Source of the DNA: Collinsella aerofaciens
GTDB lineage: Bacteria > Actinomycetota > Coriobacteriia > Coriobacteriales > Coriobacteriaceae
Length of the DNA stretch: 64,000 bases
Assembly: GCF_028207065.1 (NCBI RefSeq)
Contig: NZ_JAQLFP010000004.1
Location: forward strand, 20,535-84,534
Direction of reading: 5' to 3'
The position numbers and the translations under genes are program-made. The notes under the pieces are model-generated. The model was not told where the DNA came from. It saw only the letters and a program-made list of their open reading frames with translations, and made no database searches. Below are positions 53,766 through 62,922 of this stretch, piece by piece; within the stretch, counting starts at the first letter, position 1; each line of letters begins with the position of its first letter.

Positions 53766-54391
53766 GAATCATCGGCGGCGAATGGCGCGGTCGTAAGATC
53801 GAGGAGCCCCGTGGTCGCGATGTCACCCGCCCTACGACCGATCGCGTGCGCGAGGCGTGCGCATCTATGGTCATGTCGGCATTCGACTTTGATCTGGACG
53901 AGGTCCGCGTGCTGGATGCCTTTGGCGGCTCCGGTGCCTTAGGTTTAGAGATGCTCTCGCGTGGTGCCCGCTCGCTCACCACGTTCGAGATCGATCGCAA
54001 CGCTGCTCGTCTGATTACCAAGAATATCGAGTCGCTGTGCCGCGACCGTGCGCGTTGGCGTGTGGTGGGCGGCGACGTGCTGGCAAGCGCTTCGCGCGGC
54101 CGCGTGCCGGGCGGTCCCTTTGACCTGGTCCTGCTCGACCCGCCCTATGCTTATGGCGCCGAGCCGGTCGAGGAGCTGCTGCAGAACTTGGCCCAGCAGG
54201 ACTTGCTGGCGCAGGGTGCCTATGCGCTGTTTGAGCACGCTGCCGCCGATGCGGGTGCGCATCCGGCAGGTTTTGAGACCGTGCGCGAGAAGCGTTACGG
54301 CATTACCTCGGTCGACCTGCTTCGTTGGGTTGGTAACGGCGAGGATGATGGCAACGATAGCGACGCACCCACGGAGGATGCTCATGAGTGA
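53762..54391 (+). CDS. rsmD: 16S rRNA (guanine966-N2)-methyltransferase RsmD
   Basis: 209 residues. SAM-binding GGSGALGLEMLSRGA (about 59) and the catalytic DPPY at about 126 mark the family. The N-terminus reads MRIIGGEWRGRKI. An extra acidic tail extends about 15 residues beyond the core. ATG 53762 overlaps the recG stop; coaD overlaps its end, the common rsmD-coaD pair. Confidence 0.92.
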   Translation: MRIIGGEWRGRKIEEPRGRDVTRPTTDRVREACASMVMSAFDFDLDEVRVLDAFGGSGALGLEMLSRGARSLTTFEIDRNAARLITKNIESLCRDRARWRVVGGDVLASASRGRVPGGPFDLVLLDPPYAYGAEPVEELLQNLAQQDLLAQGAYALFEHAAADAGAHPAGFETVREKRYGITSVDLLRWVGNGEDDGNDSDAPTEDAHE

Positions 54392-54881
54392 CACCATTAA
54401 CCGCGTAATCGTCCCGGGCACCTTCGATCCCATCACGTTTGGCCACATCGACGTGATTCGCCGTGCCCGCCGCATTTTCCCCAGCGTGATCGTGGCCGTT
54501 GCCGAGTCGCAGGGAAAAAACGGCGTGGGCACCACCTTTATGCTCGATGAGCGCGTGGCGCTGGCACGTGAGGCGCTCGGTGATATTGACGGCGTTGAGG
54601 TGCTACCCTTCACCGGCCTCTTGGTCGATTTTGCCCGCGAACAGGGAGCAGGAGCCGTGGTCAAGGGTCTGCGTGCTATGACCGACTTTGAGTACGAGTT
54701 GCAGCAGGCCGACCTCAACTACCGCCTGGATAACGAGCTGGAGTCCATCTTCGTCATGAGCGCGCCGCAGTACGGCTATATCTCGAGCTCGGTGGTTCGC
54801 CAGATTGCCTCGCTCGGTAGCGACGTCTCTAATTTTGTTCCGCCCAATGTGGTCAAGGCGCTCAAACATCGCTTTTCGTGA
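54384..54881 (+). CDS. coaD: Phosphopantetheine adenylyltransferase
   Basis: 165 residues; penultimate step of coenzyme A synthesis. GTFDPITFGHIDVI holds the T/HxGH nucleotidyltransferase motif, KGLRAMTDFEYE binds phosphopantetheine, and YGYISSSVVRQIASLG closes the site. ATG 54384 overlaps the rsmD stop by eight bases, with GGAGGAT upstream; ATG 54378 is too close to it. Confidence 0.94.
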   Translation: MSDTINRVIVPGTFDPITFGHIDVIRRARRIFPSVIVAVAESQGKNGVGTTFMLDERVALAREALGDIDGVEVLPFTGLLVDFAREQGAGAVVKGLRAMTDFEYELQQADLNYRLDNELESIFVMSAPQYGYISSSVVRQIASLGSDVSNFVPPNVVKALKHRFS

Positions 54882-54949
54882 CGTTTTTTAATGCCTGGTG
54901 GCATGTGGTAAACTAACTCGATGATATGTTACCTATGAAAGGAGACCGG

Positions 54950-55447
54950 ATGCCGGGCGAGAATTTTCCTGGCGACAGGATCGTGAGTCTTGTCGACGAG
55001 CTCGAGGGGCTCATCGAAGAGGCTAAGACGCCGTTCGGCAAGAACGCCCAGATGAAGGTTATCGACGCCGACGTCTTCTTTAACATCCTCGACGAGATCC
55101 GCATGAGCTATCCCGAGGAATGGCAGAAGTCCCGCCGTATCCTCAAGGAGCGCGAGGAGCTTATGGCTTCCGCCGCCGCTCAGGCCGATTCCATCATCGC
55201 CGATGCTCAGCAGCAGGCCCTTACCATTGCCGGTGAGCAGGAGATTGTCCGCTTAGCTCAGCAGCAGGCCGACGACATTCGCGATCGTGCCCAGCAGTAT
55301 GAGCGCGAGACGCGCTATGCCGCCGAGGATTACGCCGAGCAGGTCTTTACGCACCTCGAGGAGAACCTCAAGAGCCTGACCGGCACGGTGACCCGTTGCC
55401 GTCAGCAGCTCAACGAGGGTGCCGCCCAGCAGAATGGTCAGTGGTAA
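54950..55447 (+). CDS. SepIVA/DivIVA-like coiled-coil protein
   Basis: 165 residues. A short conserved N-terminus (RIVSLVDELEGLIEEAKTPF) and VIDADVFFNILDEIRMSYPEE precede a long Ala/Gln/Glu-rich coiled coil to the C-terminus. Sequence and position match the mycobacterial SepIVA neighbourhood (SepIVA, DUF177, rnc). SepIVA is a DivIVA-like septation and envelope factor; the role here is inferred from that. ATG 54950 follows GGAG by five bases; upstream in-frame ATGs overlap the ribosome site. Confidence 0.6.
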   Translation: MPGENFPGDRIVSLVDELEGLIEEAKTPFGKNAQMKVIDADVFFNILDEIRMSYPEEWQKSRRILKEREELMASAAAQADSIIADAQQQALTIAGEQEIVRLAQQQADDIRDRAQQYERETRYAAEDYAEQVFTHLEENLKSLTGTVTRCRQQLNEGAAQQNGQW

Positions 55448-56001
55448 TGGCTGAGTTCCCGAGCGTTACCGTCGATCTTTCCGAGCAGCTCGAGTTTCCC
55501 GGAGACTCGTACCCGCTGACCGGTAAGGTCGATGTTGCCACCTATACGGTGGGCGAGAAGGAGTACCAGCTGCAGAACGGCATTGATTACGATGTGGTCT
55601 TTACCAATGCCGGCACCGGTGTTCTGCTTACGGGCATGGTCCGCGCGCACGCAACCGGTGAGTGCGACCGTTGCCTGGAGCCTGCTTCGTTTGATATTGC
55701 CGGTGAGATCGAGGAATTCTATCTCTTTAACGAGCCCGAGGACCCCGAGGCCTACGAAGATGGCTACGAGCTGCTGGGCGAGGATCGCATCGTCGATCTG
55801 GGTGAGCCCATCAACGACGCGGTCGTCATGGACACGCCGTTCGTTGTCCTGTGCAAGCCCGATTGCCGCGGCCTATGCCCCACTTGCGGCATCAATCTCA
55901 ACGTCGAGCAATGCGATTGCGCCGCTCAAGCAGAGGCCGAATGGGCCGCTGCCACGGAAAATCCATTTGCAGCATTAAAGAATCTCAAGCTTGACGAGTA
56001 A
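55447..56001 (+). CDS. DUF177/YceD family protein
   Basis: 184 residues. A beta-rich N-terminal half is followed by CDRCLEPASFDI (about 73) and a C-terminal CKPDCRGLCPTCGINLN zinc-ribbon-like motif (about 140), the DUF177 signature. Family members are linked to 23S rRNA and ribosome assembly. It starts in a TAATG overlap with the preceding gene; rpmF follows after 64 bases, the standard yceD-rpmF order. Confidence 0.85.
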   Translation: MAEFPSVTVDLSEQLEFPGDSYPLTGKVDVATYTVGEKEYQLQNGIDYDVVFTNAGTGVLLTGMVRAHATGECDRCLEPASFDIAGEIEEFYLFNEPEDPEAYEDGYELLGEDRIVDLGEPINDAVVMDTPFVVLCKPDCRGLCPTCGINLNVEQCDCAAQAEAEWAAATENPFAALKNLKLDE

Positions 56002-56065
56002 AACTGTGGTAGTATCGCTACTTGCGCGTAATCGCCACACTGGATAGTTCATAAGGAAGGTCACT

Positions 56066-56245
56066 ATGCCCGTACCTAAACAAAAGCAGGGTCGTATCCG
56101 CACTCACACCCGCCGTTCCGCCAACATGAAGATCTCGGCTGCGGCTCAGTCCACGTGCCCCCGTTGCGGTGCTGTTAAGCTCCCGCACCACGTGTGCCCC
56201 AGCTGCGGTTTCTACAAGGACCGCGAGGTTATCGTTACCGAGTAA
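56066..56245 (+). CDS. rpmF: 50S ribosomal protein L32
   Basis: 59 residues, MPVPKQKQGRIRTHTRRS at the N-terminus and a zinc-binding CPRCGAVKLPHHVCPSCG pattern with all four Cys (about 32-48), so this is the zinc-binding form. ATG 56066 is preceded by AAGGAAGGTC. Confidence 0.95.
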   Translation: MPVPKQKQGRIRTHTRRSANMKISAAAQSTCPRCGAVKLPHHVCPSCGFYKDREVIVTE

Positions 56246-56285
56246 CTGTATACTCTGGATGCGATGCCGTTCCAACTGGAACCAC

Positions 56286-56315
56286 AATGGCCGGCTTAAT
56301 GAGTCGGCCATTTTT
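56286..56315 (+). terminator. Hairpin between rpmF and plsX
   Basis: AATGGCCG (56286-56293) pairs with CGGCCATT (56305-56312), followed by more Ts; likely reduces read-through of rpmF transcripts into plsX. Confidence 0.65.
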
Positions 56316-56332
56316 GTATAAGGAGCATGTAT

Positions 56333-57352
56333 ATGAGTAACGTTCGCGTTTGTGTAGACGTTGTGGGTGGAGACGAGAAGCCACAGGTTGTCCTCGACGG
56401 TATCGAGGCGGCGCTTGCGGCGGATCCCGATATCGAGGTCTTGGCCGTCGGTCCCGCAGAGTTCGTGAACCCCTTTGCCGCGGCTCACGCTCGCGTTGAG
56501 GCCTTGGAGGCGCCCGATGTCATCGCCATGGATGACGATCCCATTCGAGCCGTGATGACCAAGCGCAAGTCCTCGATCGTGCTTGCCTGCCGCGCTATCA
56601 AGAAGGGTAACGCGGACGCGTTCTTCTCTGCCGGCTCCACCGGCGCCATGACCGCTGCCGCTACCGCCTACGTGACGCCGTTTCGCTATCAGGCCGAGGG
56701 TAAGAAGCAGCCGGTGCGTCCGTGCCTCACCAATGCACTGCCCAATCGCGCCGGCGGTCTGACGATGCTGTGCGACATGGGTGCCAACCCCGATGTGGAG
56801 GTCGATGACATGGTGCGTTTTGCCCAGATGGGTAGCGCCTATGCCCGCGTCGTCCTGGGCATCGAGCATCCTCGCGTGGGCCTGCTTGCCAATGGCACCG
56901 AGGATGAGAAGGGCTCCAACTTTACCAAGGCCTGTTTCCCTGCTATGAAGGCCGCCGTTCCCGGTTTTGTTGGTAACTGCGAGGGCACCGACCTCACCTC
57001 AGGTAACTTCGATGTCGTCGTTGCCGATGGCATGTCGGGTAATATCGCTCTCAAAGCTACCGAGGGCGCTGCCAAGTTTTTGCTGCAGGAGCTCAAGGGC
57101 GCCTTTATGGCCTCGCTCGGCACCAAGATCGCCGCGCTGCTCATCAAAAAGCAGATGCGCGAGATTAAGGCCAAGCTCTCTGGCGACGCCAAGGGCGGCG
57201 CGATTCTTCTGGGCCTGCGCGGCGTGGTCCTGATCGGCCATGGCGCCACCTCGGTCGAGGCTGTCAAAAACGGTACGCTCGCGGCGGCCGAAGCCGTGCG
57301 CGCCGGGCTGGTCGAGAATGTCGCCAACTCTATGGACAGTATCGTTTTGTAA
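56333..57352 (+). CDS. plsX: Phosphate acyltransferase PlsX
   Basis: 339 residues; makes acyl-phosphate from acyl-ACP, the first step of phospholipid synthesis. RVCVDVVGGDEKPQVVLDGI is the (variant) N-terminal MGGD-P motif, followed by AGSTGAMTAAATAY, GANPDVEVDDMVRFAQMG and DGMSGNIALKATEG. The usual MGGD is VVGGD here. ATG 56333 has AAGGAG eight bases upstream; ATG 56327 is too close. Confidence 0.9.
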   Translation: MSNVRVCVDVVGGDEKPQVVLDGIEAALAADPDIEVLAVGPAEFVNPFAAAHARVEALEAPDVIAMDDDPIRAVMTKRKSSIVLACRAIKKGNADAFFSAGSTGAMTAAATAYVTPFRYQAEGKKQPVRPCLTNALPNRAGGLTMLCDMGANPDVEVDDMVRFAQMGSAYARVVLGIEHPRVGLLANGTEDEKGSNFTKACFPAMKAAVPGFVGNCEGTDLTSGNFDVVVADGMSGNIALKATEGAAKFLLQELKGAFMASLGTKIAALLIKKQMREIKAKLSGDAKGGAILLGLRGVVLIGHGATSVEAVKNGTLAAAEAVRAGLVENVANSMDSIVL

Positions 57353-57418
57353 GAGCGAGTTAGAGCGCTGTTATGTGCTTCGCGGCGCACGTCGTGGGGT
57401 AGAATCAGAACCGTGTCT

Positions 57419-57440
57419 TGGTACCGCCCGGGCGGTACCA
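57419..57440. promoter_or_regulatory. 22-bp perfect palindrome in the acpP leader
   Basis: TGGTACCGCC CGGGCGGTAC CA, centred at 57429/57430, is a perfect inverted repeat without a loop. It sits about 15 bases after a TAGAAT box (57398-57403) and 37 bases before the acpP start. It could be a repressor operator or, as RNA, a tight hairpin followed by ATTCTTTT. Confidence 0.55.
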
Positions 57441-57476
57441 TTCTTTTGGTATTCATGTACTATGAGAGGAAGCGCT

Positions 57477-57719
57477 ATGGACCGCTCCGAAATCTTCGAC
57501 AAGATCGCCGAGGTCGCTGCTGACGTTCTGGGCGTCGATGTTGCCGAAATTAGCGAGGAGACCACCTTTGACGACCTCGATGCCAACTCGCTCGAGCGCC
57601 TGCAGCTGGTTACGGCTATCGAGGACGAGTTCAACCTCGAGATCGATGACGAGACCCTGCTCTCGCTCAACTCTGTCGCCGACGCCGTCGACGCTATCGA
57701 AGCTGCCAAGGAGGCCTAA
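57477..57719 (+). CDS. acpP: Acyl carrier protein
   Basis: 80 residues, acidic and helical. The phosphopantetheine attachment Ser is in LDANSLERLQL (residue 38; the usual form is DSL, here N-S-L). It begins MDRSEIFDKIAEVAADVLGV. ATG 57477 follows AGAGGA by seven bases. It supplies acyl chains to plsX upstream; rnc starts three bases after its stop. Confidence 0.92.
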   Translation: MDRSEIFDKIAEVAADVLGVDVAEISEETTFDDLDANSLERLQLVTAIEDEFNLEIDDETLLSLNSVADAVDAIEAAKEA

Positions 57720-57722
57720 GTC

Positions 57723-58448
57723 TTGGCTTTATCCGAACGACTTACGCGCGCCCAGGAAATCCTGGGCCACGAGTTCAACAATAAGGTGCTGCTGCGCGCG
57801 GCCCTTACGCATCCCTCGGCAGTCGAGGGCCAGCCGGTTTCTGCCAGCTATGAGCGCCTTGAGTTCTTGGGCGATTCCATTTTGGGCGCTGTGGTCGCAC
57901 GCTCCCTGTTTGAGTCCTATCCCGAGTTTGACGAGGGCAAGCTCACTCGCTTGAAGGTGTCGCTCGTCTCGGGCGCCACGCTATCCGAGGTTTCTCACGA
58001 GTTGGGCATCGACGACATCATTATCTTTGGTGCCTCCGAGACCGGTACCGGTGCGCGCGGCCTGCATTCGGCCCTCGAGAACGTCTATGAGTCGCTCGTG
58101 GGCGCGCTGTACCTGGATGCCGGCTGGGACGTTGCGGCGGAGTTCATTCACCGTACGCTTAAGCCGCATTTGGCTTCCGAGCGTGCCGAGCATCCTGCGA
58201 ACCCCAAGTCGTTTTTGCAGGAGTGCGTGCAAGCCGACGGTCACGAGCCCCCGGCGTACAAGCTCGTTGGCTCCGAGGGCCCGGCGCATGCGCCCACCTT
58301 TACCGCTGTGGTTTTGATCGATGGTATTCGCCAGGGTCGCGGCTCCGGCTCCTCAAAGAAGGAAGCCGAGGGAGCTGCCGCGCTTGAAGCGCTCGACCGC
58401 ATGGGTTACACCACCAACGGCGTGATTCTGAACAAGAAGCACGTGTAA
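57723..58448 (+). CDS. rnc: Ribonuclease III
   Basis: 241 residues; cleaves double-stranded RNA in rRNA maturation. YERLEFLGDSILGAVVARSL (about 40-60) is the family signature with the catalytic acidic residues, ENVYESLVGALYLD the second acidic cluster, and a C-terminal dsRNA-binding domain ends GSGSSKKEAEGAAALEAL. TTG 57723 is the start that keeps the conserved N-terminus. Confidence 0.94.
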   Translation: MALSERLTRAQEILGHEFNNKVLLRAALTHPSAVEGQPVSASYERLEFLGDSILGAVVARSLFESYPEFDEGKLTRLKVSLVSGATLSEVSHELGIDDIIIFGASETGTGARGLHSALENVYESLVGALYLDAGWDVAAEFIHRTLKPHLASERAEHPANPKSFLQECVQADGHEPPAYKLVGSEGPAHAPTFTAVVLIDGIRQGRGSGSSKKEAEGAAALEALDRMGYTTNGVILNKKHV

Positions 58449-58458
58449 GCGAGGAACC

Positions 58459-61400
58459 GTGTATCTCAAGTCCCTTACGCTCAAGGGGTTCAAGTCGTTT
58501 GCCGACCGCGCCCATATGACGTTTGAGCCGGGCCTGACCGTCATCGTCGGTCCAAACGGCTCGGGAAAATCGAACATCTCTGACTCGATTCTGTGGGTCC
58601 TGGGCGAGCAGAGCGCCAAGCAGCTGCGCGGCCAGGCCATGGAGGATGTCATCTTCTCGGGCTCGTCGGCGCGCAAGCCGGTGGGTGTCGCCGAGGTCAC
58701 GCTGGTGCTCGATAACTCGGACCATATGTTGCCCGTCGACTTTGACGAGGTCGCCATCACCCGTCGCATGTATCGCTCGGGCGAAAGCGAGTACCTCATC
58801 AACTCGAGTCCGTGCCGCCTGATGGACATTCAGGACATCCTGCACGATTCGGGCCTGGGCAAGGATACGCATTCCATCATCAGCCAGGGCAAGCTCGACG
58901 CCATTTTGCAGAGCCGCCCCGAGGAGCGTCGCGCCCTCATCGAGGAGGCCGCCGGCATTTCCAAGCACAAGCGCCGCAAGGAGCGAGCGCTCAAAAAGAT
59001 TAAGTCGATGGACGAGCACCTGATGCGTGCCCGCGACATCAATAAGGAAATCGCCCGTCAGCTGCGACCGCTGGAGCGTCAGGTCGATCGCGCGCGCAAG
59101 TACAAAGAGCTGTCCTCGCGCGCGAACGAGCTTACGCAGATGCTGGCTGTCGATGAGCTTCGTTCGCTGCAGTCGCAGTGGAACGACCTGGAGAGCCGCT
59201 CCAAGGAAGGTGCTGCCGAGCTGGAGCTTGCGCAGTACCGCATGGGTGAAAAGGAGCGCGAGCTCGAGAAGCTCCAGGTTATGCTTGAGGAAAAGGGCCT
59301 GTTTGTGGGCGACTTGGGCGAGCAGCGCCGCCATATGCAAGATGTGGTCGGCCGTATTAACTCCGACATGCGCCTGCTCGAGGAAAAGGGTCACAACATG
59401 GTGTCGCGCCTGTCTGACATGCGCGGGCAGATTTCGAGCTCCGAGCATCAGCGTCGTCGCGTGGTCGAGGAGCTCGAGGACGCGCGTGCGCAGCTTGAGG
59501 AAGTGACCGGCGCGCACATGCAGGCCCAGGAGGACGTTGACGCCGCTGGTCCTGCCGCCGCAGAGCTCCACGAGCGGCGCGTGGCGCTCGACAATCAGAT
59601 TTCGCAGCTTACGCGTGAGCAACGCGATGTGCAGCGCGTGGCCGACAACGCCGCGCTCGAGCTCGCCAAGGTGAAGGACTCGCTGAGCAATGCCGAGGTC
59701 GAGGACAACATGTATGCCTCGCGCCTGGAGCAGATCGACGAGCAGCTCGAGGAGGTCATGGCTTCGCTCGAGAGCCGTCGCGACCGCGCCGAGGAGCTTG
59801 AGGGCGCTCTTGAGGAAGCGCGCCAGGCTCAGGTCGATGCGCGTGAGGCCACCGAGACGGCACGCGCGGCCCTGAAGGACCTGCGTGCCCGTGAGAGCGA
59901 GGCACGCAACAAGTTATCCGAGGTGCGCTCGGAGCTTGCCAGCCAAAAGAAACTCGATGCCCGCATGGCCGACAGCTCGCCGCTCGTGAGCCGTCTGGTG
60001 GGTGCGCTGGGCGACGATGTCTTGGGTCGTCTGGGCGACGTGCTGGAGGCCCCGCGCGAGCTTGAGGGCCTGGTTGAGCAATTGCTCGCCGGCGATATCG
60101 ATGCGCTGCTGTTTGATGACGCCGCCACGCTTGAGCGTGCCGGTCGTGCGGCTCTGGACCAAAAGAAGGCCTCGGGCGAGGCACTGCTGGTGGCGCGCGG
60201 CGTGAGCGGCTCTACCGCCGCTGAGGGCGCCTCCGGTACCCGTCTGGTTGATCGTCTGTCCGTGCGCGCAGGCTACGGTCCCGTCGTCGAGGCGCTGCTC
60301 GGCGGCTATTACGTCGTTGACGATCTTGCTGCCGCGCTGTCGGCGCCGGTCGTTGAAGGCGTGACTTACGTGACCCCCGATGGCGCCCGCGTCGCCTGCG
60401 GCGGCCTGGTGCGCGTGGGGCTTGATGCCGGCGAGGCTTTGGGTGCCTTGGAGCGCAAGCGCCGCATCCGTGAGCTCGAGGGCCTGGAACCCGATCTGGC
60501 TGCCATCTTTGAGCATGCTTCGGACCAAGTCGTCGAGGCCAACGTTGCCGTCGAGGAGGCCCGTGCCGCCGAGGGCGATGCCGCCGGTGAGATCGCCCGT
60601 CTTGAGGGCGAGCGCCGCTCGCTGCTCTCCGAGATCGGCCGCTTGGAGCAAAGCGCCAACAATGCCGAGGTCGAGCGCGTGCGCATCTCCAAGCGCCGCG
60701 AGCAGGCTGCCGAGGCCGTTCGTGCCGCGCGCCCGCGCGTTGACGAGCTCACCCGTTCGCGTGACGAGGCGCGTGCACAGGCAAGCGACCTGGGTCTCCA
60801 GATTGCCGAGGCCAACGATGAGCTCGATCGCGTTCGCCGTGACGATTCCGAGGCCGCCGGTAAGCTCGCCGATGCCAAGGTGCGCCTGGCCCAGACGAGC
60901 GAGCGCCTGCGTTCGCTGAAGGGCCGCGTGCCCGACCTTGAGCATCGTCTTGAGGGCATCGACCGTCGTATCCGCGGAACACGCCAGGCTTCGCGCTCGC
61001 TCGAGCTGCTGCGCCTGCGCGTCGACCCCATGCACGAACGCTATTCTGCCCTGTTGGAACGCGCGTCGGATTGGGCAGCGCGCCTGCGTGACCAGGCCTC
61101 TCTGGAGGAGGCGGACTCCGCTTCGCTCAAGAAGACCATCGAGGATGCCAAGGCAGAGGTTGCCCGCGCTAAGGAGCGAGTCGATACCGCCTCCGCCGCG
61201 CAAAACGAGTTCAAGGTCGCGCGTGGCAAGCTCGAGGTGCAGGTCGAGGCTGCCATCAAGGCCATTACCGCCGATGGCACGACGGTGCTCGAGGAAGCGC
61301 TCATGCTTCCGGTGCCCACGGACCGCGATGCCGCCGAGCGCGAACTCAACCAGCTTGTGCGCCAGATCAACAACCTTGGTCCCGTTAACCAAGTTGCCAT

Positions 61401-61995
61401 GGAGGAGTACGAGCAGCTCAAGCGCCGCGCCGACTACATCGAGGAGCAGCTGGCCGATCTGGAGAGCGCGCGCAAGGCGCTCACCAAGATCACGGTGGCC
61501 ATTGATCGCAAGATGCGGAAGGCCTTCCTGGTGACGTTTGAGAAGGTCGATGCGAACTTCCGCGAGATCTTCGCTATGCTCTTCCCGGGCGGCCAGGCTC
61601 ATCTGGAGATGACCGATCCCGAGCATCCTGCCGAGACGGGTATCGAGGTCGTGGCGCAGCCGCGCGGCAAGCGCATCACCAAGATGATGCTCATGTCGGG
61701 CGGCGAGAAGAGTCTGACGGCGCTCGCCCTGCTTTTTGCCGTGTACCGCACACGTACGGTTCCGTTCTATGTGCTGGACGAGGTCGAGGCGGCGCTTGAT
61801 GACGCTAACCTGTCCAAGCTCATCGGAGCCCTCGATGTGCTGCGTTCCGATACGCAGCTCTTGGTTATCTCGCATCAGCGCCGTACTATGGAGGACGCTG
61901 ACGTCCTCTATGGCGTCTCGATGCAAGCCGACGGCGTCAGTCGCGTCGTCTCGCAAAAACTCGATCGCGAAACCGGAAAGGTCGTGAATGCATAA
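58459..61995 (+). CDS. smc: Chromosome segregation protein SMC
   Basis: 1178 residues, full length. N-terminal LTLKGFKSFADR and Walker A VGPNGSGKSNISDSI (about 31-45) are followed by two long coiled coils around the hinge (about 510-670). The C-terminal signature LMSGGEKSLTALALLFAVYRTR is at about 1078 and Walker B is FYVLDEVEAALDDAN. ATPase that organises chromosomes with ScpA/ScpB. GTG 58459 has GCGAGG upstream; ftsY starts at its stop (TAATG). Confidence 0.95.
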   Translation: MYLKSLTLKGFKSFADRAHMTFEPGLTVIVGPNGSGKSNISDSILWVLGEQSAKQLRGQAMEDVIFSGSSARKPVGVAEVTLVLDNSDHMLPVDFDEVAITRRMYRSGESEYLINSSPCRLMDIQDILHDSGLGKDTHSIISQGKLDAILQSRPEERRALIEEAAGISKHKRRKERALKKIKSMDEHLMRARDINKEIARQLRPLERQVDRARKYKELSSRANELTQMLAVDELRSLQSQWNDLESRSKEGAAELELAQYRMGEKERELEKLQVMLEEKGLFVGDLGEQRRHMQDVVGRINSDMRLLEEKGHNMVSRLSDMRGQISSSEHQRRRVVEELEDARAQLEEVTGAHMQAQEDVDAAGPAAAELHERRVALDNQISQLTREQRDVQRVADNAALELAKVKDSLSNAEVEDNMYASRLEQIDEQLEEVMASLESRRDRAEELEGALEEARQAQVDAREATETARAALKDLRARESEARNKLSEVRSELASQKKLDARMADSSPLVSRLVGALGDDVLGRLGDVLEAPRELEGLVEQLLAGDIDALLFDDAATLERAGRAALDQKKASGEALLVARGVSGSTAAEGASGTRLVDRLSVRAGYGPVVEALLGGYYVVDDLAAALSAPVVEGVTYVTPDGARVACGGLVRVGLDAGEALGALERKRRIRELEGLEPDLAAIFEHASDQVVEANVAVEEARAAEGDAAGEIARLEGERRSLLSEIGRLEQSANNAEVERVRISKRREQAAEAVRAARPRVDELTRSRDEARAQASDLGLQIAEANDELDRVRRDDSEAAGKLADAKVRLAQTSERLRSLKGRVPDLEHRLEGIDRRIRGTRQASRSLELLRLRVDPMHERYSALLERASDWAARLRDQASLEEADSASLKKTIEDAKAEVARAKERVDTASAAQNEFKVARGKLEVQVEAAIKAITADGTTVLEEALMLPVPTDRDAAERELNQLVRQINNLGPVNQVAMEEYEQLKRRADYIEEQLADLESARKALTKITVAIDRKMRKAFLVTFEKVDANFREIFAMLFPGGQAHLEMTDPEHPAETGIEVVAQPRGKRITKMMLMSGGEKSLTALALLFAVYRTRTVPFYVLDEVEAALDDANLSKLIGALDVLRSDTQLLVISHQRRTMEDADVLYGVSMQADGVSRVVSQKLDRETGKVVNA

Positions 61996-62912
61996 TGGGA
62001 TTCTTCGATGCTCTCTCGCGCGGACTTGAGCGCAGCCGCGAGGCCCTCAACGAGGTCTTCTACTTTGGCGGTGAGGTCGACGAGGATTTTTGGGAGGACC
62101 TGGAGGACACCCTCGTAATGGGTGACATGGGCGCCGAGGTCGCTATCAAGGTCTCCGATGACCTGCGCGATGCCGCGGCCAAGAAGAACCTCAAGACCGC
62201 TCCGCAGCTTCGCCGCGCCCTGGCCGAGCAGCTTGAGCAGCACTTTGTGCCCATCGAGCGAGATCCGTTCTCCGATACGCCGAGCTGCGTGCTGTTTGTG
62301 GGCATTAACGGTGCCGGCAAGACCACTACGGTCGGCAAGATCGCGAGCGCCATGGCTGCCCGCGGCAAGAACGTGGTGATCGGTTCGGCCGACACCTTCC
62401 GCGCCGCCGCCATCGAGCAGCTTGATGTGTGGGGCCAGCGCGCTGGCGTCCCCGTCATCAAGCGCGACCGCGGCTCCGACCCGGCAAGTGTTTGCTACGA
62501 CGTGCTCGACGAGGCCGACAAGCGCGGCAGCGACCTGGTGCTTATCGATACCGCCGGCCGTCTACACACGAGCCCTGAGCTCATGCGCGAGCTTGCCAAG
62601 GTGGTCAATGTGACCCGTAAGCGCGCCGCCAATATGGCCGCCGGTCCCATGCCGGTTTCGGTCGTGCTTGTGACCGACGCCGCGACGGGCCAAAACGGTC
62701 TGAACCAGGCGCTCGAGTTTAACGAGGCGCTGGGCCTGGACGGTATTATCATGACTAAGCTCGACGGCACGGCTAAGGGCGGCATCGCCATGGCCGTGGC
62801 CGAGAAGCTCAAGCTCCCGATCCTGCGCATCGGCGTGGGCGAGCAGGTCGATGACCTGCAGGAGTTCAATGCCAAAGATTTCTGCCGCGCCCTGGTGGGC
62901 GAGTCCAATTAA
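61995..62912 (+). CDS. ftsY: Signal recognition particle receptor FtsY
   Basis: 305 residues, the short form lacking the acidic A domain. The N domain has VLFVGINGAGKTTTVGKIA with G1 at about 100; DTFRAAAIEQL, DTAGRLHTSPELM and TKLDGTAKGG are the SRP-GTPase motifs. It receives ribosome-SRP complexes at the membrane. It overlaps smc by one base and is followed by its partner ffh. Confidence 0.94.
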   Translation: MGFFDALSRGLERSREALNEVFYFGGEVDEDFWEDLEDTLVMGDMGAEVAIKVSDDLRDAAAKKNLKTAPQLRRALAEQLEQHFVPIERDPFSDTPSCVLFVGINGAGKTTTVGKIASAMAARGKNVVIGSADTFRAAAIEQLDVWGQRAGVPVIKRDRGSDPASVCYDVLDEADKRGSDLVLIDTAGRLHTSPELMRELAKVVNVTRKRAANMAAGPMPVSVVLVTDAATGQNGLNQALEFNEALGLDGIIMTKLDGTAKGGIAMAVAEKLKLPILRIGVGEQVDDLQEFNAKDFCRALVGESN

Positions 62913-62922
62913 GGAGTGACTA

